The notes beneath the pieces were generated by a model that was given only the letters and a program-made list of their open reading frames with translations, was not told where the DNA came from and searched no databases. Position numbers and translations under genes: made by a program. A DNA stretch of 64,000 bases from contig PUFA01000034.1 of the NCBI GenBank assembly GCA_003508835.1, positions 7,652,501-7,716,500 of the forward strand, given 5' to 3'. The stretch comes from Eonycteris spelaea (taxonomy: Eukaryota; Chordata; Mammalia; Chiroptera; Pteropodidae). Below, in pieces: positions 45,520 to 57,829 of the stretch (position 1 is its first letter; every line of letters begins with the position of its first letter).

Positions 45520-48500
45520 GTATTTTTCTGAAAATTGTGACTGATGTTCAACCAGGCATGGAAACCACTGTCACATTCTAACTCCTTCCTCCAGCTACTC
45601 CTTCCCAGACACCCAGCCAAGCCAGCAGCAATGCACTAACAGAGCTGCCACTAGAGGCAGAAGGCGCGCTAGAGAATATCGTTTTCTATTCACTCTCAGC
45701 AGCTACTCCCAAGGCCCACCCTCGAATTCAAAGAATTTAGCTGAATTCACCTTTCTGCTCCATAAGTCCATTGACCAAAATCAGCCCATGAGGACCAGAA
45801 GGGAAGATAGTGATTTGAAGACATATTTAAATAGTCGGTGCACAAACATGATTAAAGAGTATCTTAGATGTGAATTCTGATCCCTCAAGGCTTGTGTAAC
45901 TGTTCTTTTCTCAGATAGAGCTTTGCTTTATTTAAAATAAAAACAAAAATTAAAAAAAAAGTCCTGCGACGCGCTGACCTCTGGCTCAAAGGGTCTCTCC
46001 TGGCCTCGTTCTGGTTCTAGTTCTCTTGGCTTCTGACTCCTGGGTCAGTACCTTGTCTCTTCTCATACTGTGTCCCTGCTCAGAGTTTTACACCACCCTA
46101 GACATGATTGCTGTCCCAGGAACCCCGGATGGCCCTGCCCCTGCTCTCGTCTGCTGCCTCATTCCTACCTTTAGGCTCAAGTCCTCATGCCCTTCAGCCT
46201 AATCACCCCTGCCCCGTGGTATTGTCAGCAATGGGTTTCCTGTCCAAATCTGAAAAAAAAACAGATGCATGGGTACTTCACAGAGTGCTGTGCATATATG
46301 TCATGTGTTAGTCATTAATTGAAACTTTTAGTGAGCAATGCTAGCAACGCGCTCTGTTTGCCCACGTCATTCCAAAGCTATTGATTCTCCTGATTCTCAG
46401 ACAGCATTCAAGGTTTAGTGGCTACTGAGTGAGCTTCATGTGTATAAGGCCAATAAAAGAAGTATGAAAATATAAGAAAATTTACGTAGGATTCTGAATT
46501 TTTAAGAGAGTGATAAGAGTTTAAGGAGTGGTACGAGTTGGCATCTAAGGATCCCCTTGGCATGTTCCCATGAGAAGACCCATGGTCTCTATTTAGAGAA
46601 CACAGCTCCATCCTGACCAGGAGTCCATTTGCCTGAGATGGAACATGCTAACTATTGGTTTACCTGTGGGAACATGAGAGGAGCTGCTCAGCATGCAGAG
46701 AAGTCAAGAAGATGAGCATGCGCGAGATGCAGAAGGCAGGCTAGAGAACACGGGTAATTAAAGTGTTTCGGGTAAATTATGGAGATGGAGAGGCGTCAGG
46801 AAAAGGAAGAAATCCCCATGAAAGTTCTAACTTCCTTTGCCCTCCCCCTGCCTCTCGATATTCCTCCAGGGAATGCATGTGGTTGGGGATAGGAGGGAAG
46901 AGAAGAATAGTTTGATAGAGTGATCATAAATCGCAAGTCTCAGGAGAGACACTAGAGTGAGAACATAGGGTTGATCTTAGAGGAATCCGGAGTGAGAGAT
47001 ACATCAAAACATGCCGCCCGGGACTCGTGAAAGTCATTTGGAGAAGGTAATGGTGATTGAGCCTGAGTAACTGAACAAAGATTTACAAAAAAATAGCTTT
47101 CAATAACACTAATGTCAAGGATTCTCCCGAGGAATCTGCTTGCAATTTTCCTACATCATTAATATTAATACCCAACATAAAGTCATGGTTTTTTGGATTT
47201 ATTCCTAATGTATAAGTAAATCAAATCTGATGGCTGTCCCTGTATTTCATCAGAAGCAATACAACTGTAACTACTGAATCCAGGGTAAGTGGACTTTTTT
47301 AAGCTTATAAATAAGAGCATGGTATTTGCAGGCTATTTTATTGAACAGACCAGCCTGTTGACTGATGAAGTTTATTTCATGATACTTGCATGAAGCTTAG
47401 TGAATTCCTTCGGATATCTAAGGGACTTATCTTCTACAATAGTATGTTTCCCTTTGAATAAGCAATTTTTTTAAAGAAATTTAAAATAATAGTAAAGTTT
47501 TAGAAATCAGATTAACAAAAAGAAAAAAAAGAAATTTTTCCTTTTTAACAAAAGTCAAGTGAACGGTAAATCTAACCCGGGAGGCTCTGGAGGACTCTAC
47601 AAAAATGTTTACAAGCAGCAACTCAAGGCCCAGGCAGAGAGAGGCCTTGCCCCACCTGGGCTTGAAAACCCTCATCTGGATTCCTGAAGGCAAATAGGTC
47701 CATCGCATCCTCACACGTGGTTTCCAGTTTTCAGCCTCTCTCTCTTTTGAATATCTGAGCAAAAAAGATACTGACTCCCCCTAGGTTTATTGAATTGGTA
47801 ATTTCTAAGCCAAGGGATTTGGGAAGTGGGAGTGTGGACCCTTATTTTGCCTTTCACATTTAGAAGGGCTGAAAATAAGAATTATTTCTAAAAAGAAACT
47901 GTTTCCATGAGGATGTTAAGCCCAAAAGTTGCAGGCGTTGATGAAAAAACAATCTTTACTGTTCCTTTAAGAGACTCAGGTCGAGGAACAATGGATATTT
48001 ATAGTTACTACTGGAAAACATTGAAGATATACAATAATGACATCTTGCAAATAATATTGTAACTTGGGTGTGTAACTGTGCTAACAGTCAGAGACTATTA
48101 AAAGAAGGAGAGCTTCATTCCCTATTTTCCTTTCCTATCTGGCTGCTGCTCCTTCTTGGAATGAGTCAGAGCCCCAAGGGGGATGGGGAGCTGCCACACC
48201 CCAGAGTGGGGATTTCTTCACATCACACATTTAGCTAGAATGAAGAGGGGTGTTTAAAAAATGCATGAAACACAAATGAATCCAGCCCGGCAAGTGAGCC
48301 AACTGGTCCCTGCCTCCCAGGCAGACCCCCAGCCCCAGGGCGGGGTCTGACGGTTCTCATTTGTTTTTTCTAGAGGATCTCATAGAGACGTTATTTTTCG
48401 CTTCTCAAAATCGCTTCCATTTGGCTTTATTTGTGCTTACATCATTAAAGGTTGGATTTTCAAATCGGGTTGTCAGATAACAGGATGCCTTAAATGTGAC

Positions 48501-49140
48501 TAATAGATTTTAATATTTGGGTCACTGTAGATTTCCCACTTTTATCAAATATGCAGCTTTTCTATTTATTCAACAGTAACTGAAAAAGAGTGACTTTTGC
48601 AAAAATGCACCTCCCCTGGGGGATTGGGTCCTCTCTTCTGCAGGGCACAGAAATAGCTCAGGGCTGAAATTACAGATAATTGACCCACTCTTTCACCTCA
48701 GACATGGCCTCGAGGGAAGTGCACATGTCGTTGAAAACTATGCTTTATTTTCAATTGGTTTCATTTGTTTATTGGAATTAGCGACTTCTTAACTATTTAC
48801 CAATTAGATAATATGCCCTCTGAAGTTTAAATGTTAGTATACGCTTTTTAAAAATTAGGAAGTAACATTTACCTTGTCAGAATCCCCCACTTAGGTTTTC
48901 TGTACTGTGACATCTTGACATTTTAATATGGAATTAAATCAAATATGAAAGACTTCTATAGCAAATAGCAGTGCATTGCCAAATTTCAGCAACAAGCACC
49001 TTCTCCTGGTCTCACACAGCTAAAGACATTGCATGCTTCAAAAATATGAAAAAAGAAATCCATAGAGGGAGACCAAAAACAAATAGTTGAATCAAGCATG
49101 TAACTCCTTACAAGCAAAGATTGACTCGTTTGTGCCTTTG
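45520..49140. other. Intergenic, nothing definite
   Basis: 3.6 kb downstream of DOCK10. A C/T-rich, CpG-containing stretch at 45961-46240 follows an A-rich tract (45940-45960) and might be an unassigned retroposed element. 48240-48700 looks single-copy with mixed GC content. No coding exon or RNA recognised. Confidence 0.45.
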
Positions 49141-49364
49141 TATTCCAGAGGCCCAACAAACTGCCTTGGTATACGGAAGATTCTCATGCAACCCTCATTG
49201 GACAAATGGCTGAATAAATGAATAAATAATCAAAAAAGTTTGGACTATTAAGTTTAGACCTCCTTGATTGATTTAATACTGACTAATGACTCTTTAATTT
49301 TCCTACTTACATCATTGAAGGTGGAAAGAATTAAATTGGAATGTCACTGTGACTTTTAGCATAG

Positions 49365-49565
49365 GCTCCAGAGCAGACAGAAGTCCAGCCCCACTGTAAT
49401 TCCCTATGTGATGCTGAACGCGTATCCTCACCGAGCCTCAGTTTCATCATCTGTAAAATGGCAATAATAAATACACTGATCCATGGGATTTTTAAGAGGA
49501 TTAAATGAAATAAAGAACAAAAAGTACTTAGCATAGATCCTGGTAATAATAAGCACTTAATCTCA
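49365..49565 (+). repeat. MIR SINE
   Basis: Near-complete MIR: 'gctccagagcagacagaagt', 'gagcctcagtttcatcatct', 'gtaaaatggcaataataaat', 'gaggattaaatgaaataaag' and 'acttagcatagatcctggta'. Confidence 0.8.
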
Positions 49566-50441
49566 GTGAACTATGCTTGTTAACACCATATCAAACAAAC
49601 AGAACCCAAGTGAGAAGTTAGGGTTCTGACTTCAAATTGTTTTAAAATAACATTTATTAAAAAGAATGAACAAAGCAAATGAATAATTAATCAATACATG
49701 TTACCTTCTTCCATGGTCACTGATGAACACTTAGGGCCACTTGGAGGCCCTGGCTGGGCAAGGACACATCTCTGCTCAGAGACTGCTGACATAGTGCACA
49801 CCAGACTGTGGATGCTCAGAAAGTGTTGTTAAAAGTGCACAAATACTACTTACTATTTGCATGTATCACTAAAAGAAGATGGTACCCCTTGGCTTGGCTT
49901 TGGATAAACCTTCTGAAATTACCCATAAAAGATGGAAGTAAAATTAGTAATCACTGACAGAGAAAATGAATACTGAAAAGACGTGCTTTCTAAAATCCAG
50001 CTAAATGACACAGGTATTTGCTCAAAGATTCATTTTTAATTAATGCTGTCAAACATTATTTAGCATAGAATTTACCTTCTATATTAGAGAATCAATTTGA
50101 TCTTCCTTAGTTACAGGGAAACAGTAGGAAGATGTAAGGTTCAATAGTATTAAAACATGCTTAGAATTGATTAATTTCTTCAGGGATCATTTATGGTGTT
50201 TAGCACCAAAAACTGACTCAAAATATGGCAATAAATTAAATTGATGGCTTTTCAGAGTAATGCTGTGAAATAATTAAGTAGACATGCATATAAGTAGATA
50301 CATTACTGTGAAAGAAATGTAAAACAACTTAAATGAAGCAGGTGAGAATATGGGGAAGTGAGGGTTAGGGAAACCTAAAGCAATGTGTTCATTTTCTAGT
50401 TTATTCTGAAAGCCAATACGCTCATGCGCATGCGTGCACAT

Positions 50442-50442
<1 letters not shown>

Positions 50443-50485
<43 letters not shown>

Positions 50486-50504
50486 CTCTCTCTCTCTCTC
50501 TCTC
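50443..50504 (+). repeat. (CA)n-(TC)n compound microsatellite
   Basis: About 20 CA units (50443-50482) followed by about 9-10 TC units (50486-50504). The preceding alternating purine-pyrimidine tgcgcatgcgtgcacatg stretch extends the Z-DNA-prone tract to about 50425. Confidence 0.95.
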
Positions 50505-50934
50505 ACAAAGAATATTATGTAATTTTGACTGGAGAGCAACAACTTGTGCAAGAAATTACAACAAATGGAAAATAGAAGAAATTAATACTAAAATAGCAAA
50601 CTCTCAAACCCAATTTATATTCTCCACTTTGGATTTAAGATTAAACAAATTGGGGTGAATAAATTGGTACCACGAAGTTCTGCATATGCATGATCTATCC
50701 AGAATAATGTCAGAACTTCCAGCCAGGAAGATTGCCACCATACCACAGTGTCACTCAGGAACCGCCCCTGAGGACTCAAGGAGCTACGTGGAATCTACTT
50801 TTTCACAAGGTTGTTATTTAAGCTCTGTCTCCTTGAGATGCTTGAGGAGATTTTGATTATTTGGGAAAAGAAAAATGGAGCAAGAAAGGAAAAGAGTAAA
50901 GGGAGAAAGGCAGAGGCAAAAATAGATGTAGGGG

Positions 50935-51120
50935 TTGAATTTATTTAATGTCCACTATTTGCACCAGGTGAAGCAACTTTACCTACACAGTCTCATTAAT
51001 CCTCCACTGTGAATAGGTAGGTGTTCTTGTCATCATATCTCAGATGAAGAAATGCAAGTCCAAGGAACTGAAAAAATTGTTTCAACATCATAATTTAATA
51101 TGAAGCAGAACAAGATTGGG
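50935..51120 (-). repeat. MIR SINE
   Basis: Reverse-strand MIR: 'acagtctcattaatcctcca', 'aggtaggtgttcttgtcatc', 'tcagatgaagaaatgcaagt', then a degraded end. Confidence 0.65.
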
Positions 51121-51704
51121 TCAAATCGGACTGTTGCTGTTCTGTCACTTATCACTTGTTTGAATTTGATTGAGCCTAAACCAAAATCTTGGTCAATAGA
51201 GCCCACTCGCACTAACCATAGTTAGCCGTTGTCCACCATATCATCAGATGTCCTTTCTGAGGGAATTCCCAATCTCCTGAAGTATTAGATTCCTTGATAC
51301 TACTTGAGGTTAAAGAGATGCTGTTGCCTAGGGAAATTTCCATAACGATGTTTTTCAAGCCAAATGCCACAGGCTTTTCAATAAGAAGTATCTACTGAAT
51401 AAACTCAAATGTTCACATTGTTTTTATTATACATCCCTACTTAACTTTTAGCTAATCCTTTGAGGTATGCCAAGCAAAATGTTATATGGTATTGATAGTC
51501 TTTGGTTAAAGACAAATTCTATTGCAGTAAATTTAACTTTGAATCAAACTTCTAGAATACCACTGTACTGAAAAACTTGGCAAATAAACGTTTCAATACA
51601 CAACTTAAATACAGTGTTTATTGAAACCTCCTTTGTCTCAAGGATTGATAAAGATCGACAAAGTGAAAGATAGCCATTAAATATTTGGTTCATGGCTAAA
51701 GACT

Positions 51705-51930
51705 TCAGGACTTTGGGTTGCAAAAAATAGCTAAGAAAAACAGAAGTATTTGGTCTACCTAATAAAAAAGTTCAATGGAAGATCTAGTTCCTAATATGGC
51801 TGGATCTTCAGGATTTTATCTCTCATCAGCTTTCAGCTCTTTCTTGTTATTGGTGTCACTCTGAGGCAACCTTTTCCAATATGGCTGCAAAGTCAGCCAC
51901 TAACGGACCCAAGACCACAATTCATCAGCT
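51705..51930 (+). repeat. Ancient interspersed repeat (family unassigned), copy 3
   Basis: 'gggttgcaaaaaatagctaa', 'tctctcatcagctttcagct', 'gtgtcactctgaggcaacct' and 'ccaatatggctgcaaagtca' line up with the element also found at 3780-4010 and 19245-19700. Confidence 0.45.
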
Positions 51931-52019
51931 TTAAAAAATAGTAGAATGAAAGCACTTTTTTCCATACGTAATATATTGCATTACCATTTAATAAGGATTC
52001 ATTATCTCCCCTTCAGCTG

Positions 52020-52410
52020 TCATGAGAACTTTTGATGTTGGTTGATATGGTCATGTGATTTACTTTGGCAGATAAAATATTAATGGGTATAGCTGACATA
52101 GGTTAGACTGTAATAAGCTTGCACAGTGAGATCTGTTCTCTTGCATTCTTTTCTTTCCTTATTGGAATACTATGTTTGGAGTTGAGTAGTCATTGAATCA
52201 GGTAGGATGAAAGACACATGGAGCAGAGCTGGATAGAACATTCAGGTTGGAGCCAAGTCTTTCCAAACCCACACTCAAACAGTCAAATACCAGCCAATCG
52301 TTACTTATGTAAAAAAAGAAATAAATACTTATTGTTGCATAGAACTAAGATATGGAGTAGTTTTTTTCACACAGCATTTATGAGGCATCAGCTAACTGAT
52401 ACATGTGCCA
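52020..52410 (+). repeat. MLT1-like LTR relic
   Basis: 'gatatggtcatgtgatttac', 'cttactggcagataaaat'-like sequence, 'ggagcagagctggatagaac', and a 3' end 'aactaagatatggagtagt' with 'aactgatacatg'. The order matches the relic at 45150-45515; family name tentative. Confidence 0.5.
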
Positions 52411-52448
52411 TTCTAACAAAACTTTCAGGCTCTAATCTCATTAGCTCA

Positions 52449-52655
52449 GATCAGTAGTTCTCAAAGTATGGTCATCAGCATCTTCTTCCTAAGGGAAGCA
52501 CCAGCATTACCTGGGAACTTGTTAAAAACACTTAGATGCCACCCCAGACCTAGAGAATCCTGACCTCTGAGGGACGGGACCAGCAAGTCAGTCGTCTTTT
52601 AACAAGCTATCCAAGTGATTTGAATTCACCATGAAGTTTGAAAAACACTGACCTA
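52449..52655. mobile_element. MER5A-type hAT (Charlie) MITE
   Basis: Starts 'cagtagttctcaaagtatgg', contains 'agcattacctgggaacttgt', 'ccaccccagacctagagaat' and 'ttttaacaagctatccaagt', and ends 'aagtttgaaaaacactga'. Its terminal inverted repeats are recognisable. Non-autonomous, with no transposase. Confidence 0.85.
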
Positions 52656-52659
52656 GATT

Positions 52660-52835
52660 ATATGTCCATCCTTAAACCCATAACATTGCATAAATAATCA
52701 GGCCTGGACCTGTGGGGTGGATCAGCAACACCAGAATTATCTAAACCAATGGACCATGGCCCAAGAATGTCTATTTCTACACAGACAATGATGATGATGC
52801 TGGTCTGGGGAACACACTTTGAGAATCACTGATCT
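52660..52835. mobile_element. Second MER5-like hAT fragment
   Basis: Directly next to the first MER5A copy: 'tggggtggatcagcaacacc', 'agaattatctaaaccaatgg' and an end 'cacactttgagaatcactga' resembling the same terminal repeat. More diverged. Confidence 0.6.
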
Positions 52836-54004
52836 AGGTGAGGAGCAAAGCAAGGGTGACTAATAGGAAAATCAACATTCAATCAATGAAAAAAGGCAAT
52901 GAAAGAAGAGGAACTCTGGGCAGGGAGCAAATGTCAATCACAACTGCATTCTTATTACAAGGAAAAAATCCTGATGGAAGAGATCAGACCACCACCGATA
53001 TTCTTCAACAAGTCTACAGGGACATGAAAACCTGGAGCCAAAAGAGAAATTTCATCTGTCTTTTAGTTCATGAAATTGATTGAGACATGAACTGATTTTT
53101 TTGTCCCTTCAACTTTGCTGAAATTCAATACAGATCTAAGGAACCCAATCGAAGACAGCAGTTTTTGCTACAGAGAGCTGTGTATCATTTTAATGTGATG
53201 TGAGCTGTCACACAAATCTTTCTTAGTACAATTCACTGACGATAAATATAGTGCTTAAGGAGACAGTATCTATATATCAAACAATTGAGTCATTATGATC
53301 CATTCTAGGGAAACCAAGACAACAGGCTATAGCTTTGAGTCATCCAAGATACAAAATAGAATCGCAGACCCCGTAGTGCTGCTATTTTTAGTCTGTTCTT
53401 GAAATCTAGAAATCAAAGAATTTTAGAACTCGAAAAACCATAAGGATCATCTATCTCACATATTGCAAACCACCAGCTAATGGGCCACATTCCAACTCCC
53501 ACCCCACCCCACACACACAAAAAATGTGCTTTATTTGTCCTGCCTGACAGTGCTTTTCTTTTCATTAAAATGATTACCCACAGGAGGGGGCGGGGGGAGA
53601 AGAGAGGGATAAATAAAATAAAAAATAAAATGTAAAAAAAATTAAAATATAAGCTTGAAAAAAATGATTACCATCTCTAAAATTTTTCAACTTTTCTTGA
53701 CAGATTTGGAGATCTAGCAAACTCTCTCTGCATGTACAGAGAAGTCTATGCTCTCTCATGGCTCAGTGAGTCAGAGCTGAGTGCTGGCATTCTGCTTTTG
53801 AAGAAGCGTGTCATCCTGCTCCCCAGTCTGTTTCAAAATCAGCGTGCTGCACTCATTTCCAGGGCACACCTGAGTCCTGTAGGTATATAGGTTTGCCGCC
53901 TCTCATCTAGACAAACTCCTTTGTTTTAGTAATGAGAACATTAAGGTTCATGGTGATGACCAACTTTAATTTATGTTATCTCCTTAGTCACAGACCAAGT
54001 TTGC

Positions 54005-54255
54005 TGTTTTTCACAATTTTTTATTTAATTTTATTTTTAATTTGCCTTTCATTTTTCACAGTTGACATTCAATATTATATTAGTTTCTAGTGTACGACAT
54101 AGTGATTAGACATTTATATAACTTATGAAATGATCACCTCAATAAGTTGAGTACCCATCTGACACCATACATAGTTATTACACCATTATTGACTATATGC
54201 CTTATGCGATGCTTTGTATTCTTGTGACAATTATGTAAGGTTATAGTCATCAAGG
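54005..54255 (-). mobile_element. L1 3' UTR relic, minus strand
   Basis: From a T-rich tract (inverted tail), 'cagttgacattcaatattat' leads into 'agtgattagacatttatata', 'gagtacccatctgacaccat' and 'ttattgactatatgccttat', the inverted 3' UTR of a common older mammalian L1 type. It abuts, head to head, the plus-strand L1 that follows. Confidence 0.75.
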
Positions 54256-54257
54256 GA

Positions 54258-55345
54258 AGGGAATTTTAAAAAATAGGACTACATCAAACTAAGGTTTTGC
54301 ACAGCAAAGGAAACCATCCACAAAACAAAAAGACAACCTAACAAGGGAGATGATACTCACCATTGATACATCCAATAAGGGATTAATAACCAAAAATTAT
54401 AAAGAACTCATAAAACTTAACACCAAAAAAAATGTGATTAACAGATGGGCAGAGGACTTGAACAGACATTTCTCCAAAGAAGACATACAGATGGCCAATA
54501 AATACATGAAAAATGTTCAATATCACTAGTGATCAAAAAAAATGCAAATGAAAACCACAATGAGATATCACCTCACAGCTGACATAATGGTCATCATCAA
54601 TAAATCAACAAACTACAAATGTTGGCAAGGACGTGGAGAAAAGGGAACCATCATGCACTTTTGGTGGGATTGCAAATTGGTGCAGCCACTATGGAAAACA
54701 GGATGGAGATTCCTCAAAAAATTAAAAATAGAACTACCTTTTAACTTAGCAATTCCATTTCTGGGTATTTATCTGAAGAAATCCAAAACGCTAAGTCAAA
54801 AAGACATATGCACTCTTATGTTCATTGCAGTATTATTTACAATACCAAGATATAGAAACAACCTAAGTGTCCATCAATAGATAAATGGATAAAGAAGTGG
54901 TACGTATAACCAATGGAATGTTACTCGACCATAAAAGGAATGAAATCTGACCTTTTGCGACTACATGGTGGCCCTTGAGGATATTAAACCAAGTGAAATA
55001 AGTCAGAGAAAGACAAATGCCATATGATCTCACTTATATGTGGAATCTAAAGAACACAGTCAATGAATACGCAAAACAGACTCATAAATACAGAAAATAA
55101 ATTGATGGTTACTAGATGGGAGGGAACTTGGGAGCTGGTGCAAAAGGTGACGGTATTAAGAAGTGCACTTTGTCAATTATAAAATAGTCATGGGGAGTCA
55201 AACATTTGGTTATGGAGGGAAATCTAACTATGAGTGGCGAACACATAATGCAATATATATACAACATACTGTTGAATTGTACACTTGAAACTTATTTGAT
55301 TTTTTTGAACAATGTCACCCCAATAATTTTTAATTTTAAAAAAAT
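54258..55345 (+). mobile_element. 5'-truncated L1 (bat-type 3' end)
   Basis: Begins inside ORF2 ('ggactacatcaaactaaggt', 'cacagcaaaggaaaccatcc') and runs to a 3' end 'gtacacttgaaacttatttg' with 'caatgtcaccccaataattt' and an A-rich tail. An ORF2 C-terminal remnant at 54542-54880 has motifs such as [11 protein letters not shown] and [20 protein letters not shown]. Upstream frames are broken, so the copy is dead. The 3' tail is of the type I associate with chiropteran L1. Confidence 0.85.
54542..54880 (+). pseudogene. L1 ORF2 C-terminal remnant
   Basis: 112-codon open piece of the C-terminal Cys-containing region of LINE-1 ORF2p, with a stop and no reverse transcriptase or endonuclease domain. 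It can produce no active protein; it is only the tail of the truncated L1. Confidence 0.8.
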
Positions 55346-55644
55346 ATTCATGGAGATGTACAGTTTTGGAAAGTAGTTTCTCTTACAGACACTTATTCTC
55401 CATGGAAAATGGGGTTGCAAAAGTTCACCATTCATATTATGCTCAGTCAATACTAGGGTAGGTGGTTCATTTAGTATATGGCTAATCTCAGAAATCTAAA
55501 GAAAGATAAACTCATGAGCAATGTATAAAATGATAGCCCACTCCAAGTTTAATGTGAAATAAATCTTATTTGGATCTTGTACCCTCAATATTTTCAACTC
55601 CTTTAGTGAGAAAGTTATTTTTTCTATTAAGAAGTATATTTTAA

Positions 55645-56405
55645 TGCTTCACTCCCACTAGGGCAGCCACTATGAAAAAAGAAAAACAGAACTAACAAGT
55701 GCTAGCAAGGATACGAAAACAACAAAAAAACAAAAAACAAAAACAAAAACAAAAACAAAACAAAAAAAACAAAACCCTTGTGCACCATTGGTGAGAAAGG
55801 AAAATGGTGCAGCCAGCCATAGAAAACAGTATGGCAGGCTGTCAAAAAATGAAAAGCAGAATTACCATATCATCTGACAATCCCCTTTCTGAGTATTTAT
55901 CTGAATGAAACGAAAGCAGGATTACAGGGAGATTTTTGCACATTCACGTTCATAGTAGCACTATTCAGAATAGCCAAGAAATAGAAACGACACGGTTTCC
56001 ATCAACAGATGAATACTGGAATATCATTCAGCCTTAAGAAATTCTAACACATGCTACAGCATGAGTGAACCTTTGAGGACCACAGTGCTAAGTAAACCAA
56101 CCAGTCACAAAAAGGATAAATGCTGTATCATGATTCCACTTACATGAGGTATCTGGAGTAGTCAAAGTCATAGAAACAGAGAGGAGAATGGTGGCTGCCT
56201 TGGGCTGGGGGAAGAATAGATGGGGAGCTGTCATTTAATGGGGACAGAGTTTCAGTTTTGCAAAACGAAAAAGTTCTGAAGCTCAGTTTCACAACAAAGT
56301 GAATGTACTCAACGCTACTGAAATGTATTTCTTAAAAAATGGTCAAGATGGTAAATTTCATGTGTGTTTTTTACCACAATAAAAACATAACATTTGAAAA
56401 AAAAT
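55645..56405 (+). mobile_element. Old L1 3' end (L1M type)
   Basis: 'aatggtgcagccagccatag', 'tgcacattcacgttcatagt', 'ggagaatggtggctgccttg' and 'tgggctgggggaagaataga' identify ORF2 tail and 3' UTR, ending in an A-rich tail. Heavily mutated and interrupted by a (CAAAAA)n expansion. Confidence 0.8.
55716..55775 (+). repeat. (CAAAAA)n simple repeat inside L1
   Basis: A-rich tract with regularly spaced single C bases, inside the ORF2 remnant. Either a local expansion or the tail of a nested insertion. Confidence 0.85.
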
Positions 56406-56409
56406 TTCT

Positions 56410-57700
56410 TAGTCAAATATGGTATGTTTTGGGGCATCTGTTATAATTATTTCAAAGGTCAGAATGGTAGGATTCAAAGATGAAATAGAAAGACAACATG
56501 TTTCTTCCTGCAGAGGGCAACTGAAAGCTCTGGATCCCTCTCGGGAAGGAGAACTTTCATTCACATGCTAAGCAAGTTCAAAGACAAAGCCAGGCCCTAA
56601 ACAGATCCTCTTGAATAATGAATCAAAGAACGCTCTCTAGATAAATTTTTTAGATTACAATTTTATCTTATTCTCTAAACTATAACAAAAATTCTTGCAT
56701 TTAATATGTTTCAAATTTCCTCTTAAAATAACATGTTAAAGTGAGAAATTTAATGGTTCTAGTTCATAAAATTCAAAGAGAGAAAGAATAGAAACTATAT
56801 TTTATGATCTTTCACCCATCTTGGTGAAGATTATCTTGGGATTAATTGTCTACTTTGGCTATTAAATACTCTTCTTGATGTAGATTAATTCCTCTTATTT
56901 GTTAACCCTAGAGATCATTGTTCCTAGAATGAACAAGGGCTCTTATTAGCTACCCAATACTGTAATAGTTCTGTCTCCATACGGTCATCAATCATTGAGG
57001 AAAGGCGAGATCAATTTCAGTGTCCAAAAAGACGGTCCTAATGCAAACCGCCATCTGATAATTTTGTAATTGTTGATCTCTTTTTTGTCTCCTGAATAAT
57101 GGTATCTGTAAGCTGCTGCTGTGCATGTCATTTTGTCTCACCAGCTTTCCACACTGTCATAGTGTCTCCAAAGACTGCCAAGGAAAGAACCCTCTGCCAA
57201 GGGCTCCAAATGTAACTCAGTGGGTAGGCTGAGCTTGGTTCGCAGTAGATATTTCATTTGGCTCTTCTCTTATAGCCTCTCTTCTCTATAAATACTATTG
57301 AGCTGTAAATAGTAAACGTTCAGGCCTATGAAATGGAAACTGGAATCTATCCAGGAAACAGATTAGTGTAGTTCTTCAGGGCTAAGCCATGTTAAAATAC
57401 AAACTACAGATTTGTCTGAAAATTACAAAGGAGTCACAATTGTTGTATGTGTCTTGAAGTTTAGCCACTTCAACAAACACTATCATGATGTGACAGTACT
57501 TTTGAATTCTTTGAGTGTTTGGAGAAAGACATTTGGGGAGAAAGAAAAAAAAGTGAAAGTAGTCTTTTTTCAAGAAATTTATATCTTAGTCAAGAAGATA
57601 AAATTTATTTACATGATTCCAGAAAATGTGTGATGAGGTATAAACGAGTGTCAAAAATCTGTGTTGTCTGCTACATTTATTAATATAATTCAGAGAAGGA
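56410..57700. other. Intergenic, nothing definite
   Basis: 1.3 kb of AT-rich single-copy-looking DNA without recognised repeats, exons or RNA. The overlapping opposite ORFs at 57382-57633 show no known domain. Confidence 0.45.
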
Positions 57701-57701
57701 A

Positions 57702-57740
57702 AGTATACAGAGTGTTAAGGCAGTATACAGAGTGTTAAGA
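57702..57740 (+). repeat. 20-bp tandem duplication
   Basis: agtatacagagtgttaag occurs at 57702 and again at 57722; two units, the second with one change at its end. A recent local duplication. Confidence 0.9.
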
Positions 57741-57829
57741 AGGATTTCATGAACTTGACTGGGCTCCAAGCAGAACTTTCAAGAAAAATGGAATTGATAC
57801 ACAAAAATAGTTAAAAGAACAGACCACCC

